Of a DNA stretch of 64,000 nucleotides, positions 33,894 through 41,942 are shown one piece after another. Origin of the DNA: Luteococcus sanguinis (GTDB lineage: Bacteria; Actinomycetota; Actinomycetes; Propionibacteriales; Propionibacteriaceae); contig NZ_BAAAKI010000004.1 of assembly GCF_039527675.1 (NCBI RefSeq), forward strand, positions 372,001 to 436,000, given 5' to 3'. The notes under the pieces were generated by a model. The model saw nothing but the letters and a program-made list of their open reading frames with translations, did not search any database and was not told the DNA's origin. The translations under genes were made by a program, and so were the position numbers. Within the stretch, counting starts at the first letter, position 1, and each line of letters opens with the position of its first letter.

Positions 33894-35675
33894 CTACCCG
33901 GCGTCCTTGATCTCGCACAGGACGGTGTTGGCGACCACGGTCTCGCCGACGACGGCGGTGATGCCGCTGACGACGCCCGACTTGTGGGCCGTCACCGGGT
34001 TCTCCATCTTCATGGCCTCGAGCACGACCACCAGATCACCCTCGGCCACCGTCTGGCCCTCCTCGACCGCCAGCTTGACGACGGTGCCCTGCATCGGGGC
34101 GGCGACCGAGTCACCCGAAGGAGCAGCGGCCTTCGCGCCACCACGGTCACGCTTGGTGGGGCGCTTGGCCTTCGAGGAAGCCGGACGTCCCGAAGCGACC
34201 AGACCGCCGGGGAGCTTGACCTCGAGGCGCTTGCCGTTGACCTCGACGACAACCGTCTGGGCCTCATCGACCTCCTCGCGCTCACCGATCACACCGGTGT
34301 AGGGGGAGATGTCGAGCGCGGCCTCGGTCTCGATCCAGTTGGTGTACACGCGGAACTTCTCGCCGTCACCCTTGAAGGCCGGGTCGTCCAGGACGGCCTG
34401 GTGGAAGGGGATCACGGTGGGCATGCCCTCGAGGACGGTCTCCTTGAGCGCGCGACGCGAGCGAGCCAGCGCATTGTCACGGTCGGTGCCGGTGACGATG
34501 ATCTTGGCCACCAGCGAGTCGAAGGAACCGGGGACCGTCATGCCGGCGTGGTAGCCCTCGTCGACGCGGACGCCTGGGCCGGTCGGCGCCTGCCACTTGA
34601 CCAGCGTGCCGGGGGCCGGCATGAAGTTGCGGCCAGCGTCCTCGGCGTTGATGCGGAACTCGATCGAGTGGCCGCGGATCTCGGGATCGTCGAAACCGAG
34701 CTGCTCGCCGTTGGCGATGCGGAACATCTGCTGCACGAGGTCGAGGCCGGTGACCTCCTCGGAGACGGGATGCTCCACCTGCAGACGGGTGTTCACCTCG
34801 AGGAAGGAGATCAGGCCGTCCTGCGCGACCAGGAACTCACAGGTGCCGGCGCCGACATAGCCGGCCTCCTTCAGGATGGCCTTGGACGAGCTGTACAGGC
34901 GATCCAGCTGCTCCTGGGTGAGGAAGGGCGCTGGGGCCTCCTCGACGAGCTTCTGGTGACGACGCTGGAGCGAGCAGTCACGGGTGGAGACCACCACGAC
35001 ATTGCCGTGCTGGTCGGCCAGGCACTGGGTCTCGACGTGGCGGGGCTTGTCGAGGTAGCGCTCGACGAAGCACTCGCCGCGGCCAAATGCGGTGACGGCC
35101 TCACGGGTGGCGGACTCGAACAGCTCCGGCACCTCCTCCATCGTGCGGGCGACCTTCAGGCCACGTCCACCGCCACCGAAGGCGGCCTTGATGGCGATCG
35201 GCAGGCCGTGCTCCTGGGCGAAGGCGACGACCTCGTCCGCGTTGGCGACGGGGTCCGGGGTACCGGGCACCAGGGGAGCGCCGACCTTGAGGGCGATGTG
35301 GCGGGCCTTGACCTTGTCGCCGAGGGAGTCGATGGCCTGGGGCGAAGGCCCGATCCAGATCAGGCCGGCGTCCATGACGGCCTGCGCGAAGGATGCGTTC
35401 TCGGCCAGGAATCCGTAGCCGGGGTGTACGGCGTTCGCGCCGCTGCGCTCGGCCACGCTGAGCAGCTTGTCGACATTCAGGTAGCTCTCTGCGGGAGTCG
35501 CACCGTTCAGGGCATAGGCCTCGTCGGCGAGCGAGACGAACAGAGCCTCGGCGTCGCTGTCGGCGTAGACCGCCACGCTGCCGATACCGGCGTCGCGTGC
35601 GGCGCGGATCACGCGCACGGCGATCTCACCACGGTTGGCAACCAAGACCTCGGTGATCTGGGCGCTGTTTACCAC
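33894..35675 (-). CDS. accA: Acyl-CoA carboxylase alpha subunit (biotin carboxylase + BCCP)
   Basis: 593 residues. The biotin carboxylase domain has VLVANRGEIAVR (about 8), the ATP loop KAAFGGGGRGLKV (about 158) and EVNTRLQVEH (about 290). A linker with a basic patch precedes the biotinyl domain, where LEAMKMENPV (about 560) holds the biotinylated lysine. It carboxylates biotin for the beta subunit encoded at 45195-46778. GTG 35675 is chosen for AAGGAGG 5 nt upstream. A possible promoter TACAAT lies at 35754-35749. Confidence 0.94.
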   Translation of the reverse strand: MVNSAQITEVLVANRGEIAVRVIRAARDAGIGSVAVYADSDAEALFVSLADEAYALNGATPAESYLNVDKLLSVAERSGANAVHPGYGFLAENASFAQAVMDAGLIWIGPSPQAIDSLGDKVKARHIALKVGAPLVPGTPDPVANADEVVAFAQEHGLPIAIKAAFGGGGRGLKVARTMEEVPELFESATREAVTAFGRGECFVERYLDKPRHVETQCLADQHGNVVVVSTRDCSLQRRHQKLVEEAPAPFLTQEQLDRLYSSSKAILKEAGYVGAGTCEFLVAQDGLISFLEVNTRLQVEHPVSEEVTGLDLVQQMFRIANGEQLGFDDPEIRGHSIEFRINAEDAGRNFMPAPGTLVKWQAPTGPGVRVDEGYHAGMTVPGSFDSLVAKIIVTGTDRDNALARSRRALKETVLEGMPTVIPFHQAVLDDPAFKGDGEKFRVYTNWIETEAALDISPYTGVIGEREEVDEAQTVVVEVNGKRLEVKLPGGLVASGRPASSKAKRPTKRDRGGAKAAAPSGDSVAAPMQGTVVKLAVEEGQTVAEGDLVVVLEAMKMENPVTAHKSGVVSGITAVVGETVVANTVLCEIKDAG

Positions 35676-35718
35676 TTGTTCCTCCTTGAACGGGCTTTGA
35701 GCGGCCAACGTCTCGGGA

Positions 35719-35754
35719 CTAGCCCCGGCAACGCCGATCCATGCTCGGATTGTA
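35719..35754 (-). promoter_or_regulatory. Promoter with a leaderless 7-codon ORF upstream of the carboxylase alpha gene
   Basis: On the minus strand TACAAT (35754-35749) is followed 6 nt later by ATG 35742 and seven codons (MDRRCRG) ending in TAG (35721-35719), 43 bp before the carboxylase start. The spacing equals that of the leaderless genes, but an ORF this short could be chance. Confidence 0.35.
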
Positions 35755-35845
35755 TTGCCCTACGAGGGGTGCTGCGCCATCTCGTCCACGTCATCGGGCC
35801 GATTCATGGAGATTCGTTGACTTTGGTGGGGGATACGCTGCCCAC

Positions 35846-36361
35846 ATGCCCACTCCAGACTTCATCCTCGACCTACGCGCGAAGGTCGGATCCATGCCGT
35901 TGTGGCTTTCTGGTGCCACCGCCGTGGTGCTGCGCGAGGGCGCCGACGGCCCCGAGGTGTTGTGCGTCCAGCGCGCCGATAATGGTTCGTGGACAGCGAT
36001 CTGCGGCGTCGTCGACCCCGGTGAGGACCCGCACGTGACCTGCGTGCGCGAGGCCGCCGAGGAGGCCGGGGTCGAGATCGAGGTCGAGCGCCTGGTGCTG
36101 ATGGCGGTCACCGGGACGGTCACCTACCCCAACGCAGACCAGACGAACTATCTCGACCACACTTTCCGCGCCCGCTGGGTCTCCGGTGAGGCGCACGTCG
36201 CGGACGACGAGTCAGCCACCGTCGGCTGGTTCGCCGCGCACCGGCTGCCCGAGCCGATGAGCGAGCAGATGCGGACCCGGATCGCCGTCGCGCTGTACAA
36301 CCCTGCCGACGTCGTGCTGGGGGCCGAGGCCGCCCAGCGCCTGACCTCAACCAGGGCCTGA
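35846..36361 (+). CDS. Nudix hydrolase
   Basis: 171 residues. The Nudix box runs from GVVDPGEDPHVTCVREAAEE (about 55-74) through AGVE, with both Glu of REAAEEAG. Family members hydrolyse nucleoside-diphosphate-X compounds; the substrate here is unknown. The N-terminal SGATAVVLREGADGPEVLCVQR strand pattern is normal. TACGCT (35834-35839) lies 6 nt before the ATG, giving a leaderless start. corA follows after 3 bp. Confidence 0.9.
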   Translation: MPTPDFILDLRAKVGSMPLWLSGATAVVLREGADGPEVLCVQRADNGSWTAICGVVDPGEDPHVTCVREAAEEAGVEIEVERLVLMAVTGTVTYPNADQTNYLDHTFRARWVSGEAHVADDESATVGWFAAHRLPEPMSEQMRTRIAVALYNPADVVLGAEAAQRLTSTRA

Positions 36362-36364
36362 ACG

Positions 36365-37399
36365 GTGGGCCTGCACTCGCGCCGCTGGCAGGACGGGCAA
36401 TTGGTCGAGACCGACTTCGCGCTGGAGAGGCTCGACGAGTACCTGGCCCAGGACGGATCGCTGGTCTGGCTGGACCTGTGCATGGCGAACGAGCGGCACC
36501 CCGCGGTGCTGGAGGAGCTGGCTCGCGAATTGCACCTGGACCCGCACGCCGTCGAGGATGCGGTCGCGCCTGGGGAGCGTCCCAAGGCCACTCGCCATGG
36601 AACCCACACTTTCGTCTCGGTCTATTCGGCGACGCTGGAAGGGGTCGGCCAGCAGGGATCGGGCAGGGGGCACGAGTCGCGGCTGGTGAACTCCCGCATC
36701 TCGGCCTTCGTGCTGCCACGCGGACTGGTCACCGTCCGTCGCGACGACCGCTTCGACATGGCGCCGGTGCTGCAGCGCTGGGACGACGACGAGCAACTCC
36801 TGCAGTCAGGTGTCGGGGCGCTGCTGCACGGGCTGTTGGACACCGTCGTGGACGGACTCTTCGAGACGATCCAACAACTCGACGACGCGATCGAGCGCTT
36901 GGAGGACGACCTGTTCGACGAGCAGGCCCAACGTGGGCAGGTGCAACAGGGCACCTACCGCCTGCGCAAGGAACTGGTGGAGCTGCGCCGGGTGGTGCTG
37001 CCGATGCGCGAGGTGGTCGCGGTCATCATGCGCGACGGCGACAAGGTGGTGCGGCGTGGTTCGAGCGTGCAGGGCCCCGGCGTGCTGGATGGCTACTTTG
37101 AGGACCTCTACGACCACGTGCTGCGCGCCGCGGAATGGACCGAGAGCCTGCGCGACATGGTGACCAGCGTCTTCGAGACCAACCTGTCACTGCAGGACGC
37201 GCGCCTGAACACGATCATGAAGAAGCTGGCCGGGTGGGCGGCCGTGATCGCCGTACCCACCGCCATCACCGGCTGGTTCGGGCAGAACATCCCCTATCCC
37301 GGCTTCTCGACGGTCTCCGGGCTGGTGCAGTCCAGCGTCCTGATCGTCGCGTGCACGCTCGGCCTGTACTTCTTCCTGCGTAGCCGGGACTGGATCTAG
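36365..37399 (+). CDS. corA: CorA-family Mg2+/Co2+ channel
   Basis: 344 residues: an acidic cytoplasmic domain with long helices (about 1-275), then two membrane helices (about 285-305 and 318-338). The loop that usually reads GMN is FGQNIPYPG, so Met is replaced by Gln. The C-terminus ends with basic residues after the second helix, as usual. The GTG lies 3 bp after the Nudix stop. It overlaps the convergent gene by 4 nt. Confidence 0.88.
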   Translation: MGLHSRRWQDGQLVETDFALERLDEYLAQDGSLVWLDLCMANERHPAVLEELARELHLDPHAVEDAVAPGERPKATRHGTHTFVSVYSATLEGVGQQGSGRGHESRLVNSRISAFVLPRGLVTVRRDDRFDMAPVLQRWDDDEQLLQSGVGALLHGLLDTVVDGLFETIQQLDDAIERLEDDLFDEQAQRGQVQQGTYRLRKELVELRRVVLPMREVVAVIMRDGDKVVRRGSSVQGPGVLDGYFEDLYDHVLRAAEWTESLRDMVTSVFETNLSLQDARLNTIMKKLAGWAAVIAVPTAITGWFGQNIPYPGFSTVSGLVQSSVLIVACTLGLYFFLRSRDWI

Positions 37400-38490
37400 G
37401 CCGGACGGGGCATCCAAGCCAAACGGGGCAGCGCCACCGCCAACTCCTCGAAGCGTCGCTGCTGCGCCGTCGTGGGGGACACGAGCCAGGTAGGCTCCAG
37501 CCCACTGGGGTGGCGGCGCAGCGAGATGGCCCGGCGCCAGGTTCCGATGACCTGGCCGCCGTCCACGATCGTCGGCCGGAACATGCCGTTGTTGCCGGGC
37601 ACGATCGCCCCTGCGAACTCGGGACGGACGATGAAGTCGCGGCACTTGTAGCCCAGCAGCAGTTCGTCGAAGCCGGGGAGCAGCATCATCCGTCCCGCTG
37701 CAGTGCGCTGGGCCGCCAGCCTGTCGGGCAGGTCGGGAGCCATCCAGTGTGTTTCCCCGCCTATCTCAATGCGGGCGAGAACGTCGCGCAGGTCTGCCAG
37801 GGCGGCGCGGGTGACGGTGAGCCCGAGCGTGGTCCAACGGGCGAAGTCGGCAACGGTCGCTGGGCCGTGCGAGGTGAAGTAGCTTCGCACCCACTCACGA
37901 ATGGCGTCCTCCCCAGCCAGTTGACGGGGATGAGAGATCCATTCATCCGCGAGCGCCCACAACTGGTCCGGACGTCCCTTCTCGTCAGCAACGACCGGCC
38001 CCAGCACCAGCACCCCGGTGTGCGAGAGGTGCGCGAGCACGCGGGACGCGCCCTGGGGCAGCCCCTGCGCCGTCATGGCCGCCAACACCTGCTGTCGGGG
38101 GGCGGTGCGACCGCCGCGCAGCAGGCTCCGCGCCGCATCGGCCGCCCGGTCGAGCGCCCCCTCGTCCAGGCCCCAGCGCTCGTGCATTCGTGCCGACTGG
38201 GCGAGCATTTGGCGGGTGGTCAGCCGCGTCATCCAGCCGATGTCGGCGGCGGGGACGGTGTGCAGGGTGCCGCGCATCGGCCAACTGCGCACCACGTCCC
38301 CGGCGCAGAACGCGTCGGTCACCTCGGCCAGCGAACCTGCCGTCGTGCGCAGCGCCAGCGAGAGCAGACCGCCGGGGAGTTCCTGGGACTGCAGGCAGCC
38401 CAGCCGCTCGACGACCTGACGCGTCGTCCCCGACGGTTGGGCCAGCCCCTGCGCGACGATCCGTGCCAGCGACAGGTCCTCGCCCCTCAC
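37396..38490 (-). CDS. Winged-helix AlkZ/YcaQ-like DNA glycosylase family protein
   Basis: 364 residues of the HTH_42 family, whose members unhook DNA crosslinks. CLQSQELPG (about 32-40) has the Q-x-Q motif that is catalytic in AlkZ. SWPMRGTLHTVP (about 69-80) and the C-terminal GFDELLLGYKCRD are also conserved in the family. Activity is inferred from the motif only. The GTG start overlaps the stop of the upstream SDR gene (GTGA). Confidence 0.75.
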   Translation of the reverse strand: MRGEDLSLARIVAQGLAQPSGTTRQVVERLGCLQSQELPGGLLSLALRTTAGSLAEVTDAFCAGDVVRSWPMRGTLHTVPAADIGWMTRLTTRQMLAQSARMHERWGLDEGALDRAADAARSLLRGGRTAPRQQVLAAMTAQGLPQGASRVLAHLSHTGVLVLGPVVADEKGRPDQLWALADEWISHPRQLAGEDAIREWVRSYFTSHGPATVADFARWTTLGLTVTRAALADLRDVLARIEIGGETHWMAPDLPDRLAAQRTAAGRMMLLPGFDELLLGYKCRDFIVRPEFAGAIVPGNNGMFRPTIVDGGQVIGTWRRAISLRRHPSGLEPTWLVSPTTAQQRRFEELAVALPRLAWMPRPA

Positions 38491-39215
38491 GCCTTGAACA
38501 CCGGACGGATGGAAACCTGCTCGACCATCGCCTCGGGGGAGGCGTACACGGCCAGCGCGACGGCCTCGGCCACGGACTCCGGGCGCAGGTGCTCGGCGGC
38601 CACATAGGGACGTCCCAGCTGCGCCTGCAGGTCGACCTGCATGTCGGTGTCCACCCGTCCCGGATGCACCGAGCTGACCCGCACCTTCCCCCGCTCCTCC
38701 TCGCGCAGGGCGTCGGTCAGTGCCCGCAGCGCGAACTTGGACGCGGAGTAGGGCCCACCCCCGGGGCCGGAGTTGAACCCGGACCCGGAGTTGATCGTCA
38801 CGACCTGTCCCCTGGCCGCACGCAGTGCCGGCAGCAGCAGCCGGGTGAGCCCCGCCACCGCGACCACATTGGTCTCGTAGACCCGACGCCAGGTGTCCCG
38901 TTCGGCCTCGTCAACGCGGCCCGAGGCGGCGATCCCGGCGGAGTGGACCAGCACGTCCAGGCTGGTGATGTCGGCGACGGCGGATGCGACCGCCTGCTCG
39001 TCGTCCAGGTCGCAGACGAAGGGCTCGGCGCTGGGCAGCTCGGCCACGACCGCTGCCACCGCAGCTTGGCCTCGGCCGCCGACCAGGATGTGGTGGGTGT
39101 CGGCCAGCCGCCGCGCGATGGCCAGCCCGATTCCGCGGGAGGCGCCGGTGACCAGGGCGCTGGGACGGGAACCGCCGGCGGGGCGGGAGATGTCTGAGGA
39201 GGTGTCGTCGCTCAT
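38487..39215 (-). CDS. Short-chain dehydrogenase/reductase
   Basis: 242 residues, classical SDR. TGASRGIG (about 24-31) binds the nucleotide, HSAGIA marks the central strand, Ser in NSGSGF and YSASK (about 156-160) form the catalytic triad, and HPGRVDTDM follows. The substrate is unknown. TAGGCT (39227-39222 on this strand) lies 6 nt before the ATG, so it is leaderless; a divergent leaderless gene starts 34 bp away. It forms an operon with the AlkZ-like gene. Confidence 0.92.
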   Translation of the reverse strand: MSDDTSSDISRPAGGSRPSALVTGASRGIGLAIARRLADTHHILVGGRGQAAVAAVVAELPSAEPFVCDLDDEQAVASAVADITSLDVLVHSAGIAASGRVDEAERDTWRRVYETNVVAVAGLTRLLLPALRAARGQVVTINSGSGFNSGPGGGPYSASKFALRALTDALREEERGKVRVSSVHPGRVDTDMQVDLQAQLGRPYVAAEHLRPESVAEAVALAVYASPEAMVEQVSIRPVFKA

Positions 39216-39249
39216 GGGCCCAGCCTAGGGACCCACTACGGTGGGCCGG

Positions 39250-39696
39250 GTGATCGTGACCTCCCGGGCCAGTGCCTCCCGAGCTGCTGCCGCGGTTCTG
39301 ACCTGCGCACTCCTGGCCGTGTCCGGGTGCTCGGCAGCTCCGTCGTCCGAGGCCACCTCGGCCTCTGCCGTCAGCGTGCGCACCCGTCCGGCCGACATGC
39401 GGACGCTGGCCGAACTGGGGCTGGTGAACGGGCCGGTGAACTTCTGGTTGCCCGGTGACAAGGCGATCCGTTCCCGGATCGACCAGCCCAATGTCGTCAC
39501 CCTCACCTACTCGGTGGACAACGGCACAGCTCTGGCGAGCCACCTCTCGTCCCAGCTGGGCGCCATGGGCTGGACGATCGATGCCGACCGCAATGGCTCG
39601 CTGCTCTTCCACACCGATGGCTGGCGCGGCGCCTTCACGACGCCGACGCCGGGGGAGAAGGCGACTGTTGCGGCGTTGACCCTGCGGAAGGAGTGA
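39250..39696 (+). CDS. Small exported lipoprotein
   Basis: 148 residues. The signal sequence ends in the lipobox AVSGC (about Cys 27), followed by a Ser/Ala-rich linker and a compact domain (about 50-148) with VTLTYSVDNGTALASHL and LGAMGWTIDADRNGSLLF. I do not recognise the domain. TACGGT (39237-39242) lies 7 nt before the GTG, so it is leaderless and shares a 34 bp divergent promoter region with the SDR gene. Confidence 0.75.
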   Translation: MIVTSRASASRAAAAVLTCALLAVSGCSAAPSSEATSASAVSVRTRPADMRTLAELGLVNGPVNFWLPGDKAIRSRIDQPNVVTLTYSVDNGTALASHLSSQLGAMGWTIDADRNGSLLFHTDGWRGAFTTPTPGEKATVAALTLRKE

Positions 39697-39841
39697 ACCC
39701 TCCCAACCACTATCCCCGAGCCTGTCGCGGGGTCGGGATCGTGGTGGGGTGACGCGGGACCGCGGTGGTCCGGGCGCGAGACGACGTCCCAGAATCTGGA
39801 CGAGATTTCCCGTCCCGCCGGTCCCTCAATAACCTTGCCCC

Positions 39842-39925
39842 ATGCCATGCAAGCGTTCCATCATGACCGGGCACACCATGCCCGTCATGCTGTGTGCTTG
39901 CATGATGCCGCGAATGCACGGCTGA
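39842..39925 (+). CDS. Met-rich leader peptide upstream of metQNI
   Basis: TAACCT (39830-39835) lies 6 nt before ATG 39842, as in leaderless genes here. The ORF has 27 codons, seven of them Met (1, 8, 13, 16, 21, 22, 25) and three Cys (3, 18, 20). Its coding strand folds into one long hairpin: CATGCAAGC (39846-39854) with GCTTGCATG (39896-39904), and inside it ATGACCGGGCA (39863-39873) with TGCCCGTCAT (39879-39888). The stop lies in the first strand of the next RNA structure. A peptide rich in the transported amino acid fits a leader peptide that senses Met-tRNA charging. Inference, not proven. Confidence 0.65.
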   Translation: MPCKRSIMTGHTMPVMLCACMMPRMHG

Positions 39926-39989
39926 CAACGCCCTCCAAGCCTGCCCACGCAGGCGCCGGTCGAGCCCTGCTCCCGGCTGGTGTTGTCAG
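39922..39989 (+). ncRNA. Three-way-junction leader RNA upstream of metQ
   Basis: P1 pairs CTGACAACGCC (39922-39932) with GGTGTTGTCAG (39979-39989), 11 bp including one G-U. P2 is GCCTGC-CCAC-GCAGGC (39939-39954). P3 combines GCCGG/CCGGC (39955-39959, 39973-39977) with GAGC/GCTC inside. It begins at the last codon of the Met-rich ORF, so a terminating ribosome would cover the 5' strand of P1. CTCCT at 40017-40021 could also mask the metQ AGGAG. It matches no SAM riboswitch I know. The 375 bp stretch 39697-40071 otherwise holds nothing. Confidence 0.5.
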
Positions 39990-40071
39990 GACCTCCCCAC
40001 CCGAACCCGGTAGTACCTCCTCGCTGCCCGCGCGCCGCGAACCCTTTGACCCACACGAAACAGGAGTTCTC

Positions 40072-40923
40072 ATGACCACCCGCCGCACCTTCCTCGCCGC
40101 CTCGTTCGCGGCCGCCATCGTCCCCGCGCTTGCTGCCTGCGGTGGCAACTCCGGCGCCTCCACCTCCGACCCGCTGGTGATCATGGCCGACGCCACCCCG
40201 CACACGGAGCTGCTCGAATACGTCAAGAGCTCCGGCCAGCTGGGCGACGTCAAGCTGACCATCAAGGGCATCACCGGTGAGATCGACCCCAACCAGCTGC
40301 TGGAGGCCGGCGACATCGAGGCAAACTTCTTCCAGCACGTTCCGTACCTGACTTCCTGGCAGGCAGAGAAGAAGGTCAGCGACCTTGTCGTCGCGGCCAC
40401 CACGCACGTCGAGCCGCTGGGCATCTACTCCAAGAAGGTGACCGACCTGGCTGACGTCCCCGCCAGTGCCACCATCGCACTGGCGGCCGATGCGACCAAC
40501 TTCGGCCGCGCGCTGGTGCTGTTGCAGAGCGCCGGGCTGATCACCCTCAATGTCAAGGCCACGGACGCGAACCTCGACTACGCGCAGATCACCGAGAAGA
40601 ACATCACCGCCAACGCGAAGAAGTTCTCCTTCCTGCCGATCGACCGCCCGCAGCTGCCGGCCACCCTGGATGACGCGAAGGTCACCATCAGCGTCATCAA
40701 CGGCGCCAATGCCCTGGAGGCGGGCCTCAAGCCCGCCACCGACTCCCTGTTCAGCGAGTCGGCGACCGACAACCCCTTCGCCAACGTCGTCGCAGTCAAG
40801 AGCACGCTGAAGGACGACGCCCGCGTCGCGAAGCTGGCCGAGGCGCTGCAGAGCGAGACCACCCAGAAGTGGATCACCGACACCTACAAGGGCTCGGTGC
40901 TCCCGGCCAAGCAGTCGGCATGA
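40072..40923 (+). CDS. metQ: Methionine-binding lipoprotein MetQ
   Basis: 283 residues, NlpA/MetQ family. The signal has twin arginines (TTRRTFL) and ends at the lipobox LAAC (about Cys 23), so it may be Tat-exported and lipidated. The domain shows DATPHTELLEYVK, the EANFFQHVPYL block (about 84-94) and AALAADATNFGRAL-like hinge sequence. It delivers methionine to MetNI. The ATG has AGGAG 5 nt upstream. It overlaps metN by ATGA. Confidence 0.93.
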   Translation: MTTRRTFLAASFAAAIVPALAACGGNSGASTSDPLVIMADATPHTELLEYVKSSGQLGDVKLTIKGITGEIDPNQLLEAGDIEANFFQHVPYLTSWQAEKKVSDLVVAATTHVEPLGIYSKKVTDLADVPASATIALAADATNFGRALVLLQSAGLITLNVKATDANLDYAQITEKNITANAKKFSFLPIDRPQLPATLDDAKVTISVINGANALEAGLKPATDSLFSESATDNPFANVVAVKSTLKDDARVAKLAEALQSETTQKWITDTYKGSVLPAKQSA

Positions 40924-41942
40924 GCCAGTTCGACGACATCCGCGGTGGCGGCCAGCAACCGATGATCGGCTTCGAGCAGGTGACCAAGACCTACCCCGGC
41001 GTGGGTGGGGCTGCGGCGGTCACCGCGCTGGATGGCGTGTCGCTGCGGGTCGAGAGGGGGCAGGTCTTCGGCATCCTGGGGCGATCCGGTGCCGGCAAGA
41101 CCACCCTGCTGCGCTGCCTCAACCACCTCGAGCCGCTCACCCACGGCTCGATCAGCGTGGATGGCGTCGACTGGACCTCCTTGTCAGGGCGCGAACTGCG
41201 GGAAGCTCGTCGCCGGATGGGCACGATCTTCCAGCACTTCAACCTGCTCGGCTCGCGCACCGTCGCCGACAATGTCGGCTTCGGGCTCGAGCTGGCGGGG
41301 GAGAAGAAGTCCGTCATCGCGCCCCGCGTCGCCGAACTGCTGGAACTGGTCGGCATGCCCGACAAGGCAGGCGCCTTCCCCTCCCAGCTCTCCGGCGGCC
41401 AGAAGCAGCGAGTCGGGATCGCCCGTGCGCTGGCCACCCGTCCGTCCGTGCTGTTGATGGACGAGGCGACCAGCGCCCTCGACCCGACCACCACCGAGCA
41501 GATTCTCGACCTGGTCAAGCAGCTGCAGACCCAAATGGGCCTGACCGTCCTGCTGATCACCCACGAGTCGGAGGTGGTGCGCCGGGTCTGTGACGCCGCA
41601 GCGCTGATGGAGGACGGGCGGGTCGTGGAGCAGGGCAACCTGCTGGATCTGGTGGCAGACCCCGGCTCGCGGATCGGCGACCAGCTGATCCCGCTCGGGC
41701 GCGCCATCGACGGCCAGGGCACCCTGCTCAGCTTCGTCAACAGTGACGTCAGCGAACCGCTGCTGTCCCATTTCACCCGGGAGACGGGCATCGACGTGTC
41801 CATCCTCGGCGGCTCGGTGGAGCAGATTGCCGGTCACAAGGTTGGGCGACTGCGCGTCGCCTTCGACCACCCGCACGGCACGGTGGACGACCAACTCATC
41901 GAGCAGTACTTCACGACCAGGGGAGTGAGGGTCAGCCAGTGA
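40920..41942 (+). CDS. metN: Methionine ABC transporter ATPase MetN
   Basis: 340 residues. Walker A GRSGAGKTT (about 57-65), signature LSGGQKQRVGIARAL (about 158) and Walker B VLLMDEATSALD (about 178) are intact. The C-terminal NIL domain (about 265-340) binds methionine and inhibits transport when cytoplasmic levels are high, so the importer has feedback control in addition to any leader control. The ATG overlaps the metQ stop, and its own stop overlaps the metI GTG. Confidence 0.94.
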   Translation: MSQFDDIRGGGQQPMIGFEQVTKTYPGVGGAAAVTALDGVSLRVERGQVFGILGRSGAGKTTLLRCLNHLEPLTHGSISVDGVDWTSLSGRELREARRRMGTIFQHFNLLGSRTVADNVGFGLELAGEKKSVIAPRVAELLELVGMPDKAGAFPSQLSGGQKQRVGIARALATRPSVLLMDEATSALDPTTTEQILDLVKQLQTQMGLTVLLITHESEVVRRVCDAAALMEDGRVVEQGNLLDLVADPGSRIGDQLIPLGRAIDGQGTLLSFVNSDVSEPLLSHFTRETGIDVSILGGSVEQIAGHKVGRLRVAFDHPHGTVDDQLIEQYFTTRGVRVSQ

